Shown here: positions 14,154-26,202 of the stretch, in pieces
Position numbering within the stretch: position 1 is the stretch's first letter
How the letters are laid out: every line of letters starts with the position of its first letter
Assembly (NCBI GenBank): GCA_036169595.1
Contig: CM069768.1
Location: forward strand, 3,452,501-3,495,000
Origin: Dictyostelium firmibasis
Lineage: Eukaryota > Evosea > Eumycetozoa > Dictyosteliales > Dictyosteliaceae
Direction: 5' to 3'
Length of the DNA: 42,500 nt
Position numbers and translations under genes: made by a program
Notes under the pieces: model-generated
The model's database searches: none
Told to the model about the DNA's origin: nothing
Seen by the model: the letters and a program-made list of their open reading frames with translations, nothing else

Positions 14154-15806
14154 TTAAAAGCCATTGAGATCGCTTACGTCGAAACCTCCGTCACCGAAAC
14201 CAATTTCAACGCCATCATAAACACCATCACCTGCAAGATTGTTGTCAATGTTGTTGTTATTATTGATGTTATTATAGTTGTTATTGTTGTTATTGTTATT
14301 GTTGTTATTATAGTTGTTGTTATTGTTGTTGTTATTACTATAGAATGATGGGTTATTACCATGGTTTTGACGGGCTTCATAGGCATCAATTGCAGCTTCA
14401 ACACTTGCTTGATTGTAACCCAATGGTCTAAGATCATCGCTGAATCTACCTACTGGTGGCTTAACGAAAACACAGTGGAGTTCACCACGTTTAGAGACGC
14501 ATTCGTGGTTTTCTGGGCAACCTACTTGTTTGCAGGTTAATTTTGGACAATCTGGGACACAGAATAATTGACCTCTTCTGCTTGATTCACAGTGGTGTCT
14601 TCTTGGACAACGTACTTGATCACATGTAGTCTTTGGAATACAGTAAATCTTACCACGTACACAGATACATTTCTCACCTCTGGCACAACTATCTGGACGA
14701 CAACCATGTGACTTTGGTGGTCTTGGTCTATGAGTTGGTCTTGGTTCATCATCTCTTACACATCTGGCAACATTATCCCATGAATTACATTCACAGTGGT
14801 AACCCTTTGGACATCTAACATTGTCACATGATGGTCTTGGTGGTTGAGTTGGTTGTTGGGTTGGTGGTTGAGTTGGTGGTTGAGTTGGTGGTTGAGTTGG
14901 TGGTTGAGTTGGTGGAACAGTGGTATCACATACACATGATCTACGTCCATTAACAATTTCACAGTGGAAACCTTGTGGGCATTCCAAAGTTGAGCAATCT
15001 GTTGGTCAATTATGGTAAAAAATTTAATTAATATCTTTGTTTAGATAACTATATGTTTTTTAAAAAAATATTTATACTTTACCTTGTACTGGTGGTGGTG
15101 TTGGTGGTTGAGTTGGTGGTTGAGTTGGTGGTTGAGTTGGTGGTTGGGTTGGTGGTTGGGTTGGTGGTTGGGTTGGTGGTTGGGTTGGTGGTTGAGTTGG
15201 TGGTTGAGTTGGTGGTGGAATTGGATGAATATTACAATTAATATCAACAATTGTGTAACCGAAAACTAACCAAACAGAAATACCATTTTCACCATTTTTA
15301 CCATTGGCACCTTTACCAAGTTGTAATGGCATACCACTTTCAGCACCAGAAAAGACGACAAGATCTGAGTTACATCCAGAACCGGTCCATCTTCCTGAAA
15401 TAAAGGTATAGAAGCTCCAAGTTGATGGATCAATTGGACCATTTGGTACGTATGAGGATGATCTGAGTTCTTTCTTTGGTGACATACTACCAGATTTGTC
15501 TCTCTTGAATATTAAATCAACATCATATCTTCTACAGTCTCCCATATTAATATTAGGATAAATTTTACCAGTGATATGCATATCATCACCATTAATTTCC
15601 ATTATTCCTGAATTATCTTGGAAGTTCCAATCATGGAAACCATAGAATTGTGGAATGGATGCATTTTGAACCCAAAAATCATGTGTTCCAGTTTTATCAT
15701 CAGTTAAATATGGATCATTATAACCCGGTGATAATTGATATTTTTGTGCATAGGATCCTGCTACACAGAGAAATCCTATTAAAAGAACACATAATAGTCT
15801 TCCCAT
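14154..15806 (-). CDS. Secreted spore-coat/extracellular-matrix-like protein with PTQP repeats and follistatin-like modules (two exons, 522 aa)
   Basis: Exon 1 is 15806-15083 and exon 2 is 14998-14154, with an 84-bp intron (GTAAAG...CAACAG) joining Gln to DCSTLECPQG. Order: signal peptide MGRLLCVLLIGFLCVAGSYA; a globular domain of about 180 residues with DFWVQNASIPQFYGFHDW and two separated Cys, which resembles the N-terminal domain of Dictyostelium spore coat proteins; about nine PTQP repeats; a follistatin-like Cys module; about five more PTQP-type repeats; four further follistatin-like modules (CDNVRCPKGYHC, CDQVRCPRRHHC and so on); and an Asn-rich acidic tail. The PTQP linkers are likely O-glycosylated. 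SP85-type coat proteins, which bind cellulose, are the closest comparison I can offer; I do not assign a name. GT-rich boxes upstream fit prespore expression. Confidence 0.85.
14999..15082 (-). other. Intron of the spore-coat-like gene
   Basis: 84 bp, GTAAAG donor and CCAACAG acceptor. It separates the first PTQP array from the first follistatin-like module. Confidence 0.88.
15106..15213 (-). repeat. 12-bp tandem repeat encoding PTQP
   Basis: About nine near-identical 12-bp units in exon 1. A second array of about five units lies in exon 2 at about 14845-14915. Synonymous differences alternate between units, indicating expansion by slippage or unequal exchange. Confidence 0.93.
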
Positions 15807-16387
15807 TCTATTTAAATTTATTATTACAATTCTAATTAAGGTTATTATTATTTTAATTTATAAGAAATCATTATTTAAAAAAGAATTAGTTTAAAAATTA
15901 ATTATTATTGTTTTTTTTTTTTTTCTGTTTATTTTTTTATCTTCCTATTTTTTTTATATTTTTTTTATTTATTTATTTATTTTGAGAATAAAAATATTTA
16001 CCAATGTACTATTACTATTTATTTTTATTATATTTCCCTTTTTATTATTAAAATTTAATTAAATATATATTTTCAATTATCTATTATTTATAAAATTATA
16101 GAAAATGATAGTATAATTATAAATTTTTTTTTAATTTATATGTAATGTTACTATTTGATTAACTTTGAATTGTTAGATTTAATGAATGTTTTTTTTTCAA
16201 ATTAAATAATAGCTTATTGATTTTATTTATTTAATATGAAAAAAATAATTAATAAATTAATAAAAAAATAAAATAAAAAATTAAATAATATTTTTGACTA
16301 CAAATTTTTTTGTTTTTATTATTGAAAAAAAGAAAAAAATGTAGTGGGTATTATTAAAGTCATTACATATAAATTCTATTGCTATAG

Positions 16388-16648
16388 TGTGTTTATGTGT
16401 GGTAGTGTGTGAAATTGTGAGTGTGTATGTTACATTGTTGTATATTTCTAATTGTTTTTTTTATTTAAAATGGTGTGTGAAATCAAAAAAAAAAAATATT
16501 TTTTTAAAGCACACACAATAGTATTCTATTACCACACAGTTATTAAATTGGAGTGAGAGTGTTTTTCAGTGGGAAAAGTAAATAAATTGAAAATTTTGTA
16601 AATACTGAATCAAATTGTGAGTTAATTTTCATTGGGGTAGTGTGTATG
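16388..16648 (-). promoter_or_regulatory. Cluster of G-box/CA-rich elements upstream of the spore-coat-like gene
   Basis: Within 260 bp, about 580-840 bp upstream of the start at 15806, are repeated GTGTG-type boxes (16388-16430, 16473-16479, 16640-16646) and the opposite-strand CACAC forms (16509-16517, 16532-16537). Prespore genes of Dictyostelium are known to be driven by such G-boxes/CA-rich elements bound by G-box binding factor. Function here is inferred from motif density and the downstream gene. Confidence 0.45.
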
Positions 16649-18429
16649 AAAAAAAAAAAAAAATTTTTTTTGTAAGTACTATTATTAGTATGAGAAAAAC
16701 AATATAATAATTTGTTTAATAAAATTAAATAGAATATTGTTAATTGAAACAATTTTTTTTTTAAAAAAAGAGAAAATTACTGCTATAGGGGTAATTATAT
16801 GGGTTCACAAAAAAAAAAAGGGTGTTTATACTTTTTAAATGAATTATATTGAATTTAAAAATAAATAAATAAAATTTTTGTAATAGTTTGTAAATAGTCT
16901 ATATATTATGCTTAATATTTTTTGTATATCAAATGTTTTTATTTTTAGAATTTTCAATAAAAATAATATTTACGTATATATTATAACATACTTATATATA
17001 ATTTGTTGAATTTTACACTTTATTATGAAAAAAAAAAAAAAAAAATAGAAAAATTAAAAAAGAGATTAAAAAAAAAAAAAAAATTAAAAATGTGTTATAT
17101 ATTAAAATAAAATTTCTACTTGAGGGATAAAATTTTAAGTTTATTTTGAATTTACTTTTTATATTTCTATATATGAAATTTGGTTGGGAAAATTTAGAGA
17201 AAAGCTAATATTTAGAAATTTATTAAAATTTGTGTTTATTTTTTTCCTTTAAAATTTAAATTATTTGTTATAGGGTTTTAAATACTTGAAAAAAAGAAAC
17301 CTATTTTTTTATTAACAATATGGCACAGCAAAAAATAATTTAGAATCAGTAATTTAAAATAATTTTATTTCTATTTTACACAGATAATGTTTAAAAGACA
17401 ATTATATTCGATTTCAAAATATATATTTTTGTTTTTTCTTTAAGATTGATTCATTTTTATTTTAATGTTTAAAAAATGAATCAAAGTTTTACCAAAATTT
17501 AATAAAATCAAATAAAAAATGAATATTACCCATGCAGTTCACTTTAGTTGATATTATTTTTTTGAAGGTTTTACAACTCATAAGATAATCTATTATTTTA
17601 TTATGTTTAGTAATGACTAAAGATTTTTATTATTTGTTAGTTTGTCTGTACCCAGTATGGACATTCTATATCGTAAATAATTCATCTCCAGATCTCTTTT
17701 TTTGTGGGTTAAATAATTAAAAAAATATACAAAAATAAAATTAAAAAAAATAAAAATTATATTTTTTTATTTTTGTTTTTATTAACACAATTAATTTATT
17801 GTTTTTTTTTTTTTATTCTTTTTTTTTTTTTATTTGTTTTTTTTTAATATTTTTTTGTGGTTTTAAGTATTTAACTTAATAATAATAATAATAAGAATAA
17901 ATAATAAATAATAATAATAAAAAAATATCATAAATTAACAAATCAAAAAAAATCAAAAAAAAAAATATATTTTTTTGATTTCTAAAAATATTTTCAAATC
18001 AGACTGATCGATCGGATGAAAAAAAAAAAAAAAAAAATAATAAAGAAAAAAAAAAAAAAATTATAATAATAAAAATAAAATTTTAGTTTTAATTTTTTTT
18101 TTTGAAAAAAATCAAAAATAAAAAAAAAAAAATAAAAAAAATTACACTGACTTTATTTTCAGCAAAAATATCCTTGTATAAGTAATAAATAATAATAATT
18201 GGATAAGAAAAAGAAAAAGAAATTGTATATTAGTAGTAAAAATAAAAATATAAAGATAAAAAATAAAAAAATAAAGAAAGAAAGAATCAAGAATTGTTAT
18301 TTTTAGGAATAGAGAGAATAGAAAGGTAATACATATTATTATGTTCTTATCATCCCATTATAATAGTAAAAGCATTGTAATAGTTATCATTACCTTCACA
18401 TCCACTCCCTCCCTCCCTTCCTTCTCTCT

Positions 18430-18444
18430 CCCCCCCCCCCCCCC
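18430..18444. repeat. Run of 15 consecutive C after a pyrimidine tract
   Basis: The preceding bases (about 18398-18429) are CTCC/CTTC-rich. Homopolymeric C of this length is exceptional in DNA where nearly all runs are A or T. Confidence 0.95.
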
Positions 18445-18573
18445 TCATTCACTCATATTTCCTTTAAATTTATAGAAATGATGAATAGAAGAATTTTTAT
18501 TATATTTTTAAAAAATTATATAAATGAGTTTCTAAAAATCTGAAAAATATTTAATCTCTTTAAAAAGAATATA

Positions 18574-18680
18574 TCACACACATGTGTATATTATTAAATA
18601 TATATAAACACACAAGCACACAAACACAAACACACACCACACACATAGTAATAATAAATATCAATCACCACATTCCACAC
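18574..18680 (+). promoter_or_regulatory. CA-rich tract, possible G-box-type element of the RhoGAP gene
   Basis: A CA-dinucleotide-rich stretch with ACACACC-type motifs about 1.1-1.2 kb upstream of the RhoGAP start. It could be a developmental regulatory element or a simple CA repeat. Confidence 0.3.
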
Positions 18681-18750
18681 GTTATTTTTTATTTTATTTT
18701 ATTTATTTCTTTTTTTTTTTCTTTTTTTTTATGTCAAAAATTGGTGGTTA

Positions 18751-18778
18751 TTTATATCACACCTACTTGTGATATAAA
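18751..18778. repeat. Perfect inverted repeat, 10-bp arms, 8-nt loop
   Basis: TTTATATCAC (18751-18760) and GTGATATAAA (18769-18778) are exact complements around ACCTACTT. It is followed by A-rich sequence. It could be a hairpin in a 5' leader or a dimeric protein-binding site. Confidence 0.9.
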
Positions 18779-19079
18779 AACAATAACTCAAACAAAAAAA
18801 AAACAAAAAAAATAATAAGCTCGACTATTATTTTATTAATACCAACAGTATCAAAATCATATACATAATAATATAACATACATAATAGATATACATAAAC
18901 AAAACAAAAAAAAAAAAAAAAAAAAAGTAAAACCTATGCCCAACAAACACATATTAATTTTTATTGTTGTTAGAGTCACGAGTATACATATATTTTTTAT
19001 TCATTGATTGATTGATTTTGATGGGGTGGTTTTTTTTTTTTTTTTTTTATTATTAAATGATTTTTTTTTTTTAACAACA

Positions 19080-19215
<136 letters not shown>

Positions 19216-19533
19216 TATTATTATTTTACTCCCACATGTATAATAATAATTATCAATCCTTTAATAATTTTCAATAATATTACAAAAATAAAAATAAAAA
19301 TAAAAATAAAAATATAAAAAAATAAAAAAAATAAAAAAAATAATAAAAATAATAAAAAATAATAATAGAAACAATAATAAATAAATTAAAAATAATTATT
19401 TATTTTATTTATTTTTTTTTTATTTATTTATAATTAAAAATAGTTAAAAATAAAGAAAAAGAAAAAAAAAAAGTTTTAACTTTTTTATTTTCTTTAATGT
19501 TTATTATTTATTTAATTCCCAATACTTGACAAC

Positions 19534-19567
<34 letters not shown>

Positions 19568-19777
19568 CCTTCTTTTCAATTTCCGACCTTTTTTTTTTTT
19601 ATTTTTTTTTATTTTTTTTTTTTTCTTCCTTCTTTTCAAATATTCTATTTATAGAAAATCTATAAATAAAATAAAAGAAAAGAAAAGAAAAGAAAAGAAT
19701 AGAAAAAAAAAAAAATATAATAAAAATCAAAAATTGCATACTTATTTAAATCTATTATCTCATTTATAGTATCAGAA

Positions 19778-20727
19778 ATGAGAAGAGTAAAGAGTTTTTG
19801 GAGAAAAGATACAAAATCAAATATAAAGTATTCAAAAAACAGTGATGGGAGTGGATCATCAAATAATCATCATAATACTATATTTAATACATGTTTAGAT
19901 CCTAATAATCCAATAATACCAACAATAGTTGTTCAAACAATCGAATATATAGAAAAATATGCAATTAATGAAAATGGTTTATTTAGATTATTTGGTAATC
20001 AAACTGATGTAAATCATTTAAAACTTGCATTTGAAAAATGTAATTATTTTTATTATTATTATTTTTTATTATTATTATTTTTTATTATCCGTGTAAAATT
20101 AAAATTAATATTAATTTTTTAATTAAAAAGATGAAACAATTGATTTATCAAGAGTATCAAATCCACATGTTGTAACATCAGTATTAAAATTATATTTAAG
20201 AGAATTACCAGAACCATTATTTACATTTAATTCATATGAAGCATTAATCGTATCACATGGTATAACAGATCCAGATATGAGACTAACAATGATTAAATCA
20301 ATCATTCAAAAGATTGTACCATATCATTTAGTAGTGTTGGAATATTTATTTGCATTTTTAGCAAGAGTTGCACGATTATCATCAAATGGTAATAATATGG
20401 ATAGTTCAAATTTGGCAATAATTTTTGCACCAACTCTATTGAAATCGAAATCTGAAACACCCGAAAAATTAATTGCAGATTCACCACGTTCAACTAGTAT
20501 CATTAAAATAATCATTGATAATTATTCAGAGATTTTCGAAAAGGATCCTGTAACGGGTGATTCTGTAGCAGTTAAACCATTGAAACCATTCTTTGAACAA
20601 GATTATTTATTATCTTCAAAATATGAAACAATCAATTTAGATAGAGAGATTGCAGAAATATTTGAAGAAGAAGAAAGTTTATTATCATCTTCATTAGCAA
20701 TTTCAAGTACAATTTCAGATTCAAATG

Positions 20728-20766
<39 letters not shown>

Positions 20767-21602
20767 TTTTTACTAGTAGTGGTAGTAAACAAACTAGACC
20801 AACAGTTTTCCAAGTATTTAATCAATCATTATCATCATCATCATTATTATCACCAGCAGCTGGTGTTGTATCATATAATGGATCAAGATTATCAGTTATA
20901 TCTAATGATTCATCAGCATCATCACCAGATTTATCACATGATGTTTCTATTGATGATGATGAGGAGGAAGAATTAAAGAAACCACCAGGTTTCACATCTT
21001 CACCAAATCAAATATATAGTGATGATGATGAGGATGATGATGATGAAGAACGTCATAAAATTTCAAATGGTCAAGATAATGAAATTGAATTTAAGATTCA
21101 AGTAATTAAAGAATTAATTGATAAAACTATATTAGACCTTCAAAAGGAATTCATTCAATTAGAAAAAGATTTACAAGATAATCTATCATTTCAAGAGATT
21201 GTTTTGGTTGCAAGTTCATTAAAAAGTATAATGAAAATTCTAGTCGATGGTCCAGATGTAGATTCTGAGGTTATCTCTTCATTCGAATTACCAACTCATT
21301 CCGATAGTAATAATAATAATGGTGAAGTGGATCCACAACAAATTAAGAGATTGGAAGTTTTAAAGAAAGCAATCCTTCAAAAGATTAATGAATCAATCCC
21401 ATCATTATTATTACAATTAAAGGATGAGTCATCAACTTTAATTCAAAGTGATGATATTGGAAAGGATATTTGTTTGGTTGATTTAATTACAATCATGAGA
21501 ACATTAAGATGTGTAAATGATGTTTTAGATTTCTTCTTTAGTAAATGGAGTATAATTGCATCACTAACTAGTAATAATAATGCTAATAATAGTAATAATA
21601 AC

Positions 21603-21645
<43 letters not shown>

Positions 21646-22835
21646 TTAAAAAATCATTATCACCTTCAATACCATCACCAAAATTAGTTTCAACAAGTAT
21701 TATATCAACTGCACCAACTTCATCATCATCAACCACACTAGTCAATAATAATCCTTCACCAGTTAATATAACACCTACTCCAGTAAAACCACAACTACAA
21801 ATACAACCACAAGAACAACAATCTCAACAACCACAAGAACAACAACAAAAATTAGAAGAAGAATTTAAAATAACGATTCAATTAAAAGTTGAGGATTTAG
21901 TTCAACATATGTGTGATATCGATATGGTATTATATGAAGCAGAAGAGACATTGATGGGAATTTCATCAAAGAGTGAATTGATATATCTTGCAAAAGTTAT
22001 ACAAAATCTACAAAAAATAGTTAGATTACCAGTGAAAGCTACTGCACAATTCGATGATTTACCACCACCAAAGATCAATACACTAAAGATAACACCAAAA
22101 CATAAGTTGGCACCATTAGTTAGCGTTATCTATGTTTTAATAAAAGAGATTAGAGATCAAATCGCTCAATTTAGAGACAACTTTCAAACTCAATATGCCA
22201 ATAGCACCACCAATAACACCAAAGAATTTGTATACTACAGACAAAGACTATTCGATATTTGGGAGGTTCTTTCGAAATTACCAGCTTTTAACTCCTATAA
22301 AACAAGTTATCGTAATAGACAAGAAGTCTCTCAAAAGAATTGTCAATATATGCGTGAAACCATAGAATCAACACTAAGAAAATTGGAACCTTTATTCCTT
22401 CAACTTAAACAAGATGTCGTTGGTAATACTACTGAGGTCAGTTTGGATAATTTAATCGTTATCTCTAGATCGGTCACTAGAATTAAAAAACTATTCGAAG
22501 ATTCTCAACTATACCAACGTACAAGTATTAAATTCTCACCTTTCCAATTAAGTAAAGGTAGTGCTATTTCTATCTCAAATGATTGTTTCAATTTAAATTC
22601 TTCAAATTCAAATATTAATACCACTACTACAAGTCCACCTTCAAACTCTATGAATGATAAAATATCAACACTAAAAACTTTGACTGCTTCAATTGTAGAT
22701 CAAGTTATACTTAGATTCTCTCAAATTGAAAAACACTTTAATGAAATCGATCAAGAATCTTATTTATTTGAAATTATCGATGTTTTAAAATCTGTCATTA
22801 CAAACTTTAAAGAAATTAAAACATTAAATATTTAA
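19778..22835 (+). CDS. RhoGAP-domain protein (two exons, 988 aa)
   Basis: Exon 1 is 19778-20039 and exon 2 is 20131-22835, joined across a 91-bp intron (GTAATT...AAAAAG) at a Tyr codon. The RhoGAP domain spans about residues 35-260. GLFRLFG carries the arginine finger (Arg70), VLKLYLRELPEPLFTF is the diagnostic helix, and NLAIIFAPTLLK is the conserved downstream Asn-containing motif. The protein should stimulate GTP hydrolysis on Rac/Rho-type GTPases and so act in actin control. Beyond the domain are poly-Asn tracts, acidic Asp/Glu runs, a Gln/Pro-rich linker and a long helical C-terminal half with no domain I can name. Dictyostelium has many GAP genes of this kind; I do not assign which. Confidence 0.92.
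20040..20130 (+). other. Intron of the RhoGAP gene
   Basis: 91 bp, GTAATT donor and AAAAAG acceptor. Removal restores the frame between the arginine-finger helix region and the YLRELPEP helix of one domain. Confidence 0.9.
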
Positions 22836-23020
22836 AGTAAATAAAATTTTTAAAAAAATAAAATAATAATGATACAAAAAAAAAAAAAAAAAAAAAAAAA
22901 AATTTATTTATTTAAAAATAATATTAATTTCTTGGTCTTTTGATTATTTGAAAATTCGTAAATTGATGTTTGCAGTATTCGTATTTTTAATTTGATTTTT
23001 TTTAATTTTTTTTTTTTTAA

Positions 23021-23052
<32 letters not shown>

Positions 23053-23290
23053 TATATTTTTAATGAGAATTTTTTTTTTTTTTTTTGCCATAATTTTTTA
23101 TTGTTTCACTTTGTGTACATAACACAATTTTTTTTTATTTGTTAAGTTTTCTTTCTTTGAGGGAACTTTTCAATAATATTTTATCAATATTTTTTTGATA
23201 AATAACAATAAAAAAAAAAAAAAAAAAAACGACTAAAAAAAAAAAAGTGACCCCAAAATATTCAACTAAAAATTAAATAATTCAATAAAA
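22836..23290. other. Intergenic between the RhoGAP gene and LARP1
   Basis: About 455 bp of A/T homopolymers: A run 22878-22901, T runs 23023-23047 and 23070-23086. It serves as terminator for one gene and promoter for the next. Nothing else seen. Confidence 0.6.
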
Positions 23291-25565
23291 ATGGTATCAG
23301 CAACTTCAACTAAATACGTCAATCAAACTTTTTCAGATTTTGATTCAATTAAAAAATCGATACAATCTCAAGTGTTGGTATTGTTTTTTTTTTTTTTTTT
23401 TTTTATTAAAATTTTTATTAATTTTTTTTTTTAATAGACAATATTATTTTAGTGAAGAAAATTTACGCAGAGATGTTTACCTTAGATGCAATATGGATGA
23501 AGAGGGATGGGTATCGATTTCATTTATTTGTGGATTTAACAGAATGAGATCATTTGATATTCCAACTGTGATTGAAACATTAAAATCATTAAATTCATTA
23601 GAGTTGGATTTACAAAATAGCAGGGTAAGATTATTGGATAGTAGTTCAAGAAAACTTTGGATTTTAACACAAGAAATAAAGGAGGGATTTTTAGAAGGTA
23701 TTGAACAAGGTAAAGTTAGTGAAGAATCTGGCTGGGTGACTGTAAAGTCAAAAAAACTTTACAAATTAGAGAATGCTTCAGGTTCAAAAGATTCCTTAAT
23801 AATTGGTGAGGAAAACAATGAAATCATTAAACAATACAAAAGTGAAGAGGGTTTCTTTGATCTTAGTGGTGATGAAGAAGATCAAGATCAACAAGATTTT
23901 TTCACTAAAGAAAGAAGAAATTTCGATTATAGAAATATTGAACAAGAACAACAAGAATTTGAAAATCAATTATCAGAAGAGGACAAAGAAGAAGAGACAA
24001 AACAACAAGAAGGCGTTGAACAAATTGAAGAACAATTGTTTGGTAGTTACTCTGAAAAATCTGAAGATAACTTTAATGATGACGATGATCAAGATTTTAA
24101 TGATAGCGAGGAAGAGGATGATGACATTACAAATAATTTAATCATTGTCACTCAATCGCCATTTAGAAAAAATAAAATCAATGGAAAGAAATATATCAAT
24201 GCTGATTTAGCAAGCGCAATCAATGATGGTCTTTATTTCTATGAACAAGATTTAAAAAGAAATAAACAAACAAAATATCAACAATTTAATACTATCATTG
24301 TTGAGGAATCAAAACTTTCAAAACAAACTCAACAATCACAAAAACCAATTCAATCATCATCTCAACAACCACAACCACAACCAAAACAAATACTTTCAAA
24401 TAAATTACATGATTTGAAATCACCAACTAGACTTTATTCACCAAAACCAAAGAACACTGGTGGTAGTAAAGTAAATGATGGTAGTACTCCTATCGGTTGG
24501 GTTATGGCACCAATTTCTGAACCACCTTCACCAGTTTCAAATAGTCCATTGAGCCCACCACCAAACCAATCTATTTCAAACAAATCAATTGAAACTAAGT
24601 TCAATGGTAAGCCAACAATTAACAACAAGAACAACAATAGTTACGCATCAATTGTAAACTCAACTTCTAATAGTAGTGGTAGTTTATTATCATCATCAAT
24701 TAAATCGACCAATTCATCAATTGATAGTAATATTGATAGTGAAAAACAACCAAGCCCATTCCCATACTTTCAACATCCATCATATGAACTTCTCTCAGAG
24801 AATGGATTTGTCCAACATAAATACAACAAATATCGAAGTAAATGCTTGAAAGATCGTGAACGTTTTGGTATTGGTCAATCGATGGAAATGAATACCTTGT
24901 TTAGATTTTGGTCACATTTCCTTCGTTCTCATTTCAACATTAAAATGTATGAAGAGTTCAAGAGTATAGCACTGGAAGATGCGAAACAAAACTGGAGATA
25001 TGGTTTAGAATGTCTTTTTAGATTCTATTCCTATGGCTTAGAAAAGAAAATCAAATTACTCCTATTAAATGATTTCCAAACATTGACTCTTCAAGACTAT
25101 AAAGAACAAAAACAAATCTATGGTGTCGAAAAATTTTGGGCTTTTCAAAAATATGGTAAAGATAAAACTCCTTTTGAATTAAATCCAGAATTGAACCAAG
25201 TCCTCTTAAAATTTAACTCTGTAGAAGATTTCCGTACCTATGAAAGAGTAAATAAACCAGTAGTCTCTTTAAATCAAATTAAAACCTCATCATCTATAGT
25301 CTCATCTTCACCAAAATTATCATCGTCTTTACCATCATTACAAATTCATAAATCATCATCATCATCATCAGCATCATCATTCAACTCCAACTCTCATTCT
25401 ACCTCTTTTGGAAGAAAAAAATCATTTGGTTCAAGTTCGAACACAATGGCTTGGAATACAAGATCAACCACCCAAACTACTTCACATCAATCAAGCAACA
25501 CAAGCAACAGTGGAGTAGTTGGTTCTTCTAGTACCAAGACATATTTTGTTAAAAATGGAATGTAA
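23291..25565 (+). CDS. larp1: LARP1, La-related protein with DM15 repeats (two exons, 736 aa)
   Basis: Exon 1 is 23291-23373 and exon 2 is 23438-25565. Splicing yields [18 protein letters not shown], the canonical start of a La motif. The La motif covers about residues 20-105. A long acidic, Gln/Ser-rich disordered region follows. At about residues 484-602 lie DM15 repeats with near-canonical text ([59 protein letters not shown]). In animals, LARP1 DM15 binds the m7G cap and first C of TOP mRNAs and represses ribosomal-protein mRNA translation under low TORC1 activity; the La motif binds poly(A)/TOP RNA. The DM15 similarity makes the same cap-binding role very likely here. Confidence 0.96.
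23374..23437 (+). other. Intron of LARP1 with an atypical donor
   Basis: 64 bp, the shortest intron in the window. The acceptor is TTTAATAG. Only a GTTGGT donor at 23374 keeps the frame into QYYFSEENL. The more canonical GTATTG four bases later would shift the frame. Confidence 0.78.
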
Positions 25566-26202
25566 AGCTTTTCCAACACCTTTCCAATCCACTTGGAAAG
25601 ACTTGAGTTGGAACCAACAAAAACAACAAAATGATGATATGATAACTAAAACAATGATGAATAAAACCCAATCACTACCACAACCACAACAACCAAATCC
25701 ACACCAAACCAAAAATAACACAGATGATCAAAACACCAAAACTCACCAAAAAAGAAAAAAAGAAAAATATTCTCAAAAAAAATATACTTACACCAAAATA
25801 GTAAAAATAAAAGTAAAAATTCTGTTTAAAAAAAAAAAGTCTACTGTTTAAGTTTAAATTATTCTGTGTTTGTCGATTCACGTACTCCCAATTCTTGTTA
25901 TTGTTGCCCATCTATACATTTTTTAATTTTGTCATTTGATGTGTTGGAATCATGTTTTATTTGGTTTTAGGATAGTAACAATTATATGTGAATAGAGCTG
26001 GATCCTCAAAATGGATTATTTTTGATTATTGAATATCGGCAAATTAATATCGACTTGGCCATTGGATACGTCATCTGCTCGTGATGGCCGCCGTTTTTAA
26101 CTCGTTGCTACCAACCTTCCAGGATGATATTAACAATCTGGAGTTTATTGTTTTGCTTTCTTTGGTGACGGTTTATAGCAGTTCTTAATAAAAATTCATC
26201 AT
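25566..26202. other. Intergenic: LARP1 3' UTR and tRNA-Ala upstream region
   Basis: 25566-25855 is A-rich trailer, still CAA/ACC-rich. 25856-26202 is of unusually mixed composition, with G+C-rich patches such as GATGGCCGCCG near 26082-26092. One frame (about 26000-26081) is open but short. It may contain an old mobile-element relic upstream of the tRNA gene. I cannot identify it. Confidence 0.5.

Noticed and set aside
15053-15269. Plus-strand frames rich in Val/Glu/Leu or Trp
   Set aside because: They are antisense readings of the PTQP repeat array.
16543-16752. 69-codon minus-strand frame in the 4-kb intergenic region
   Set aside because: Composition is the same as surrounding A/T DNA, with a poly-Phe stretch from a homopolymer. 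No start context or splice partners stand out.
25519-25851. A 110-codon plus-strand frame overlapping the end of LARP1, as an alternative LARP1 C-terminus or separate gene
   Set aside because: It overlaps LARP1 in another frame and consists of Gln/Thr/Lys low complexity from an A-rich 3' UTR. LARP1 has its own stop after the DM15 region and no convincing splice pair links the two.
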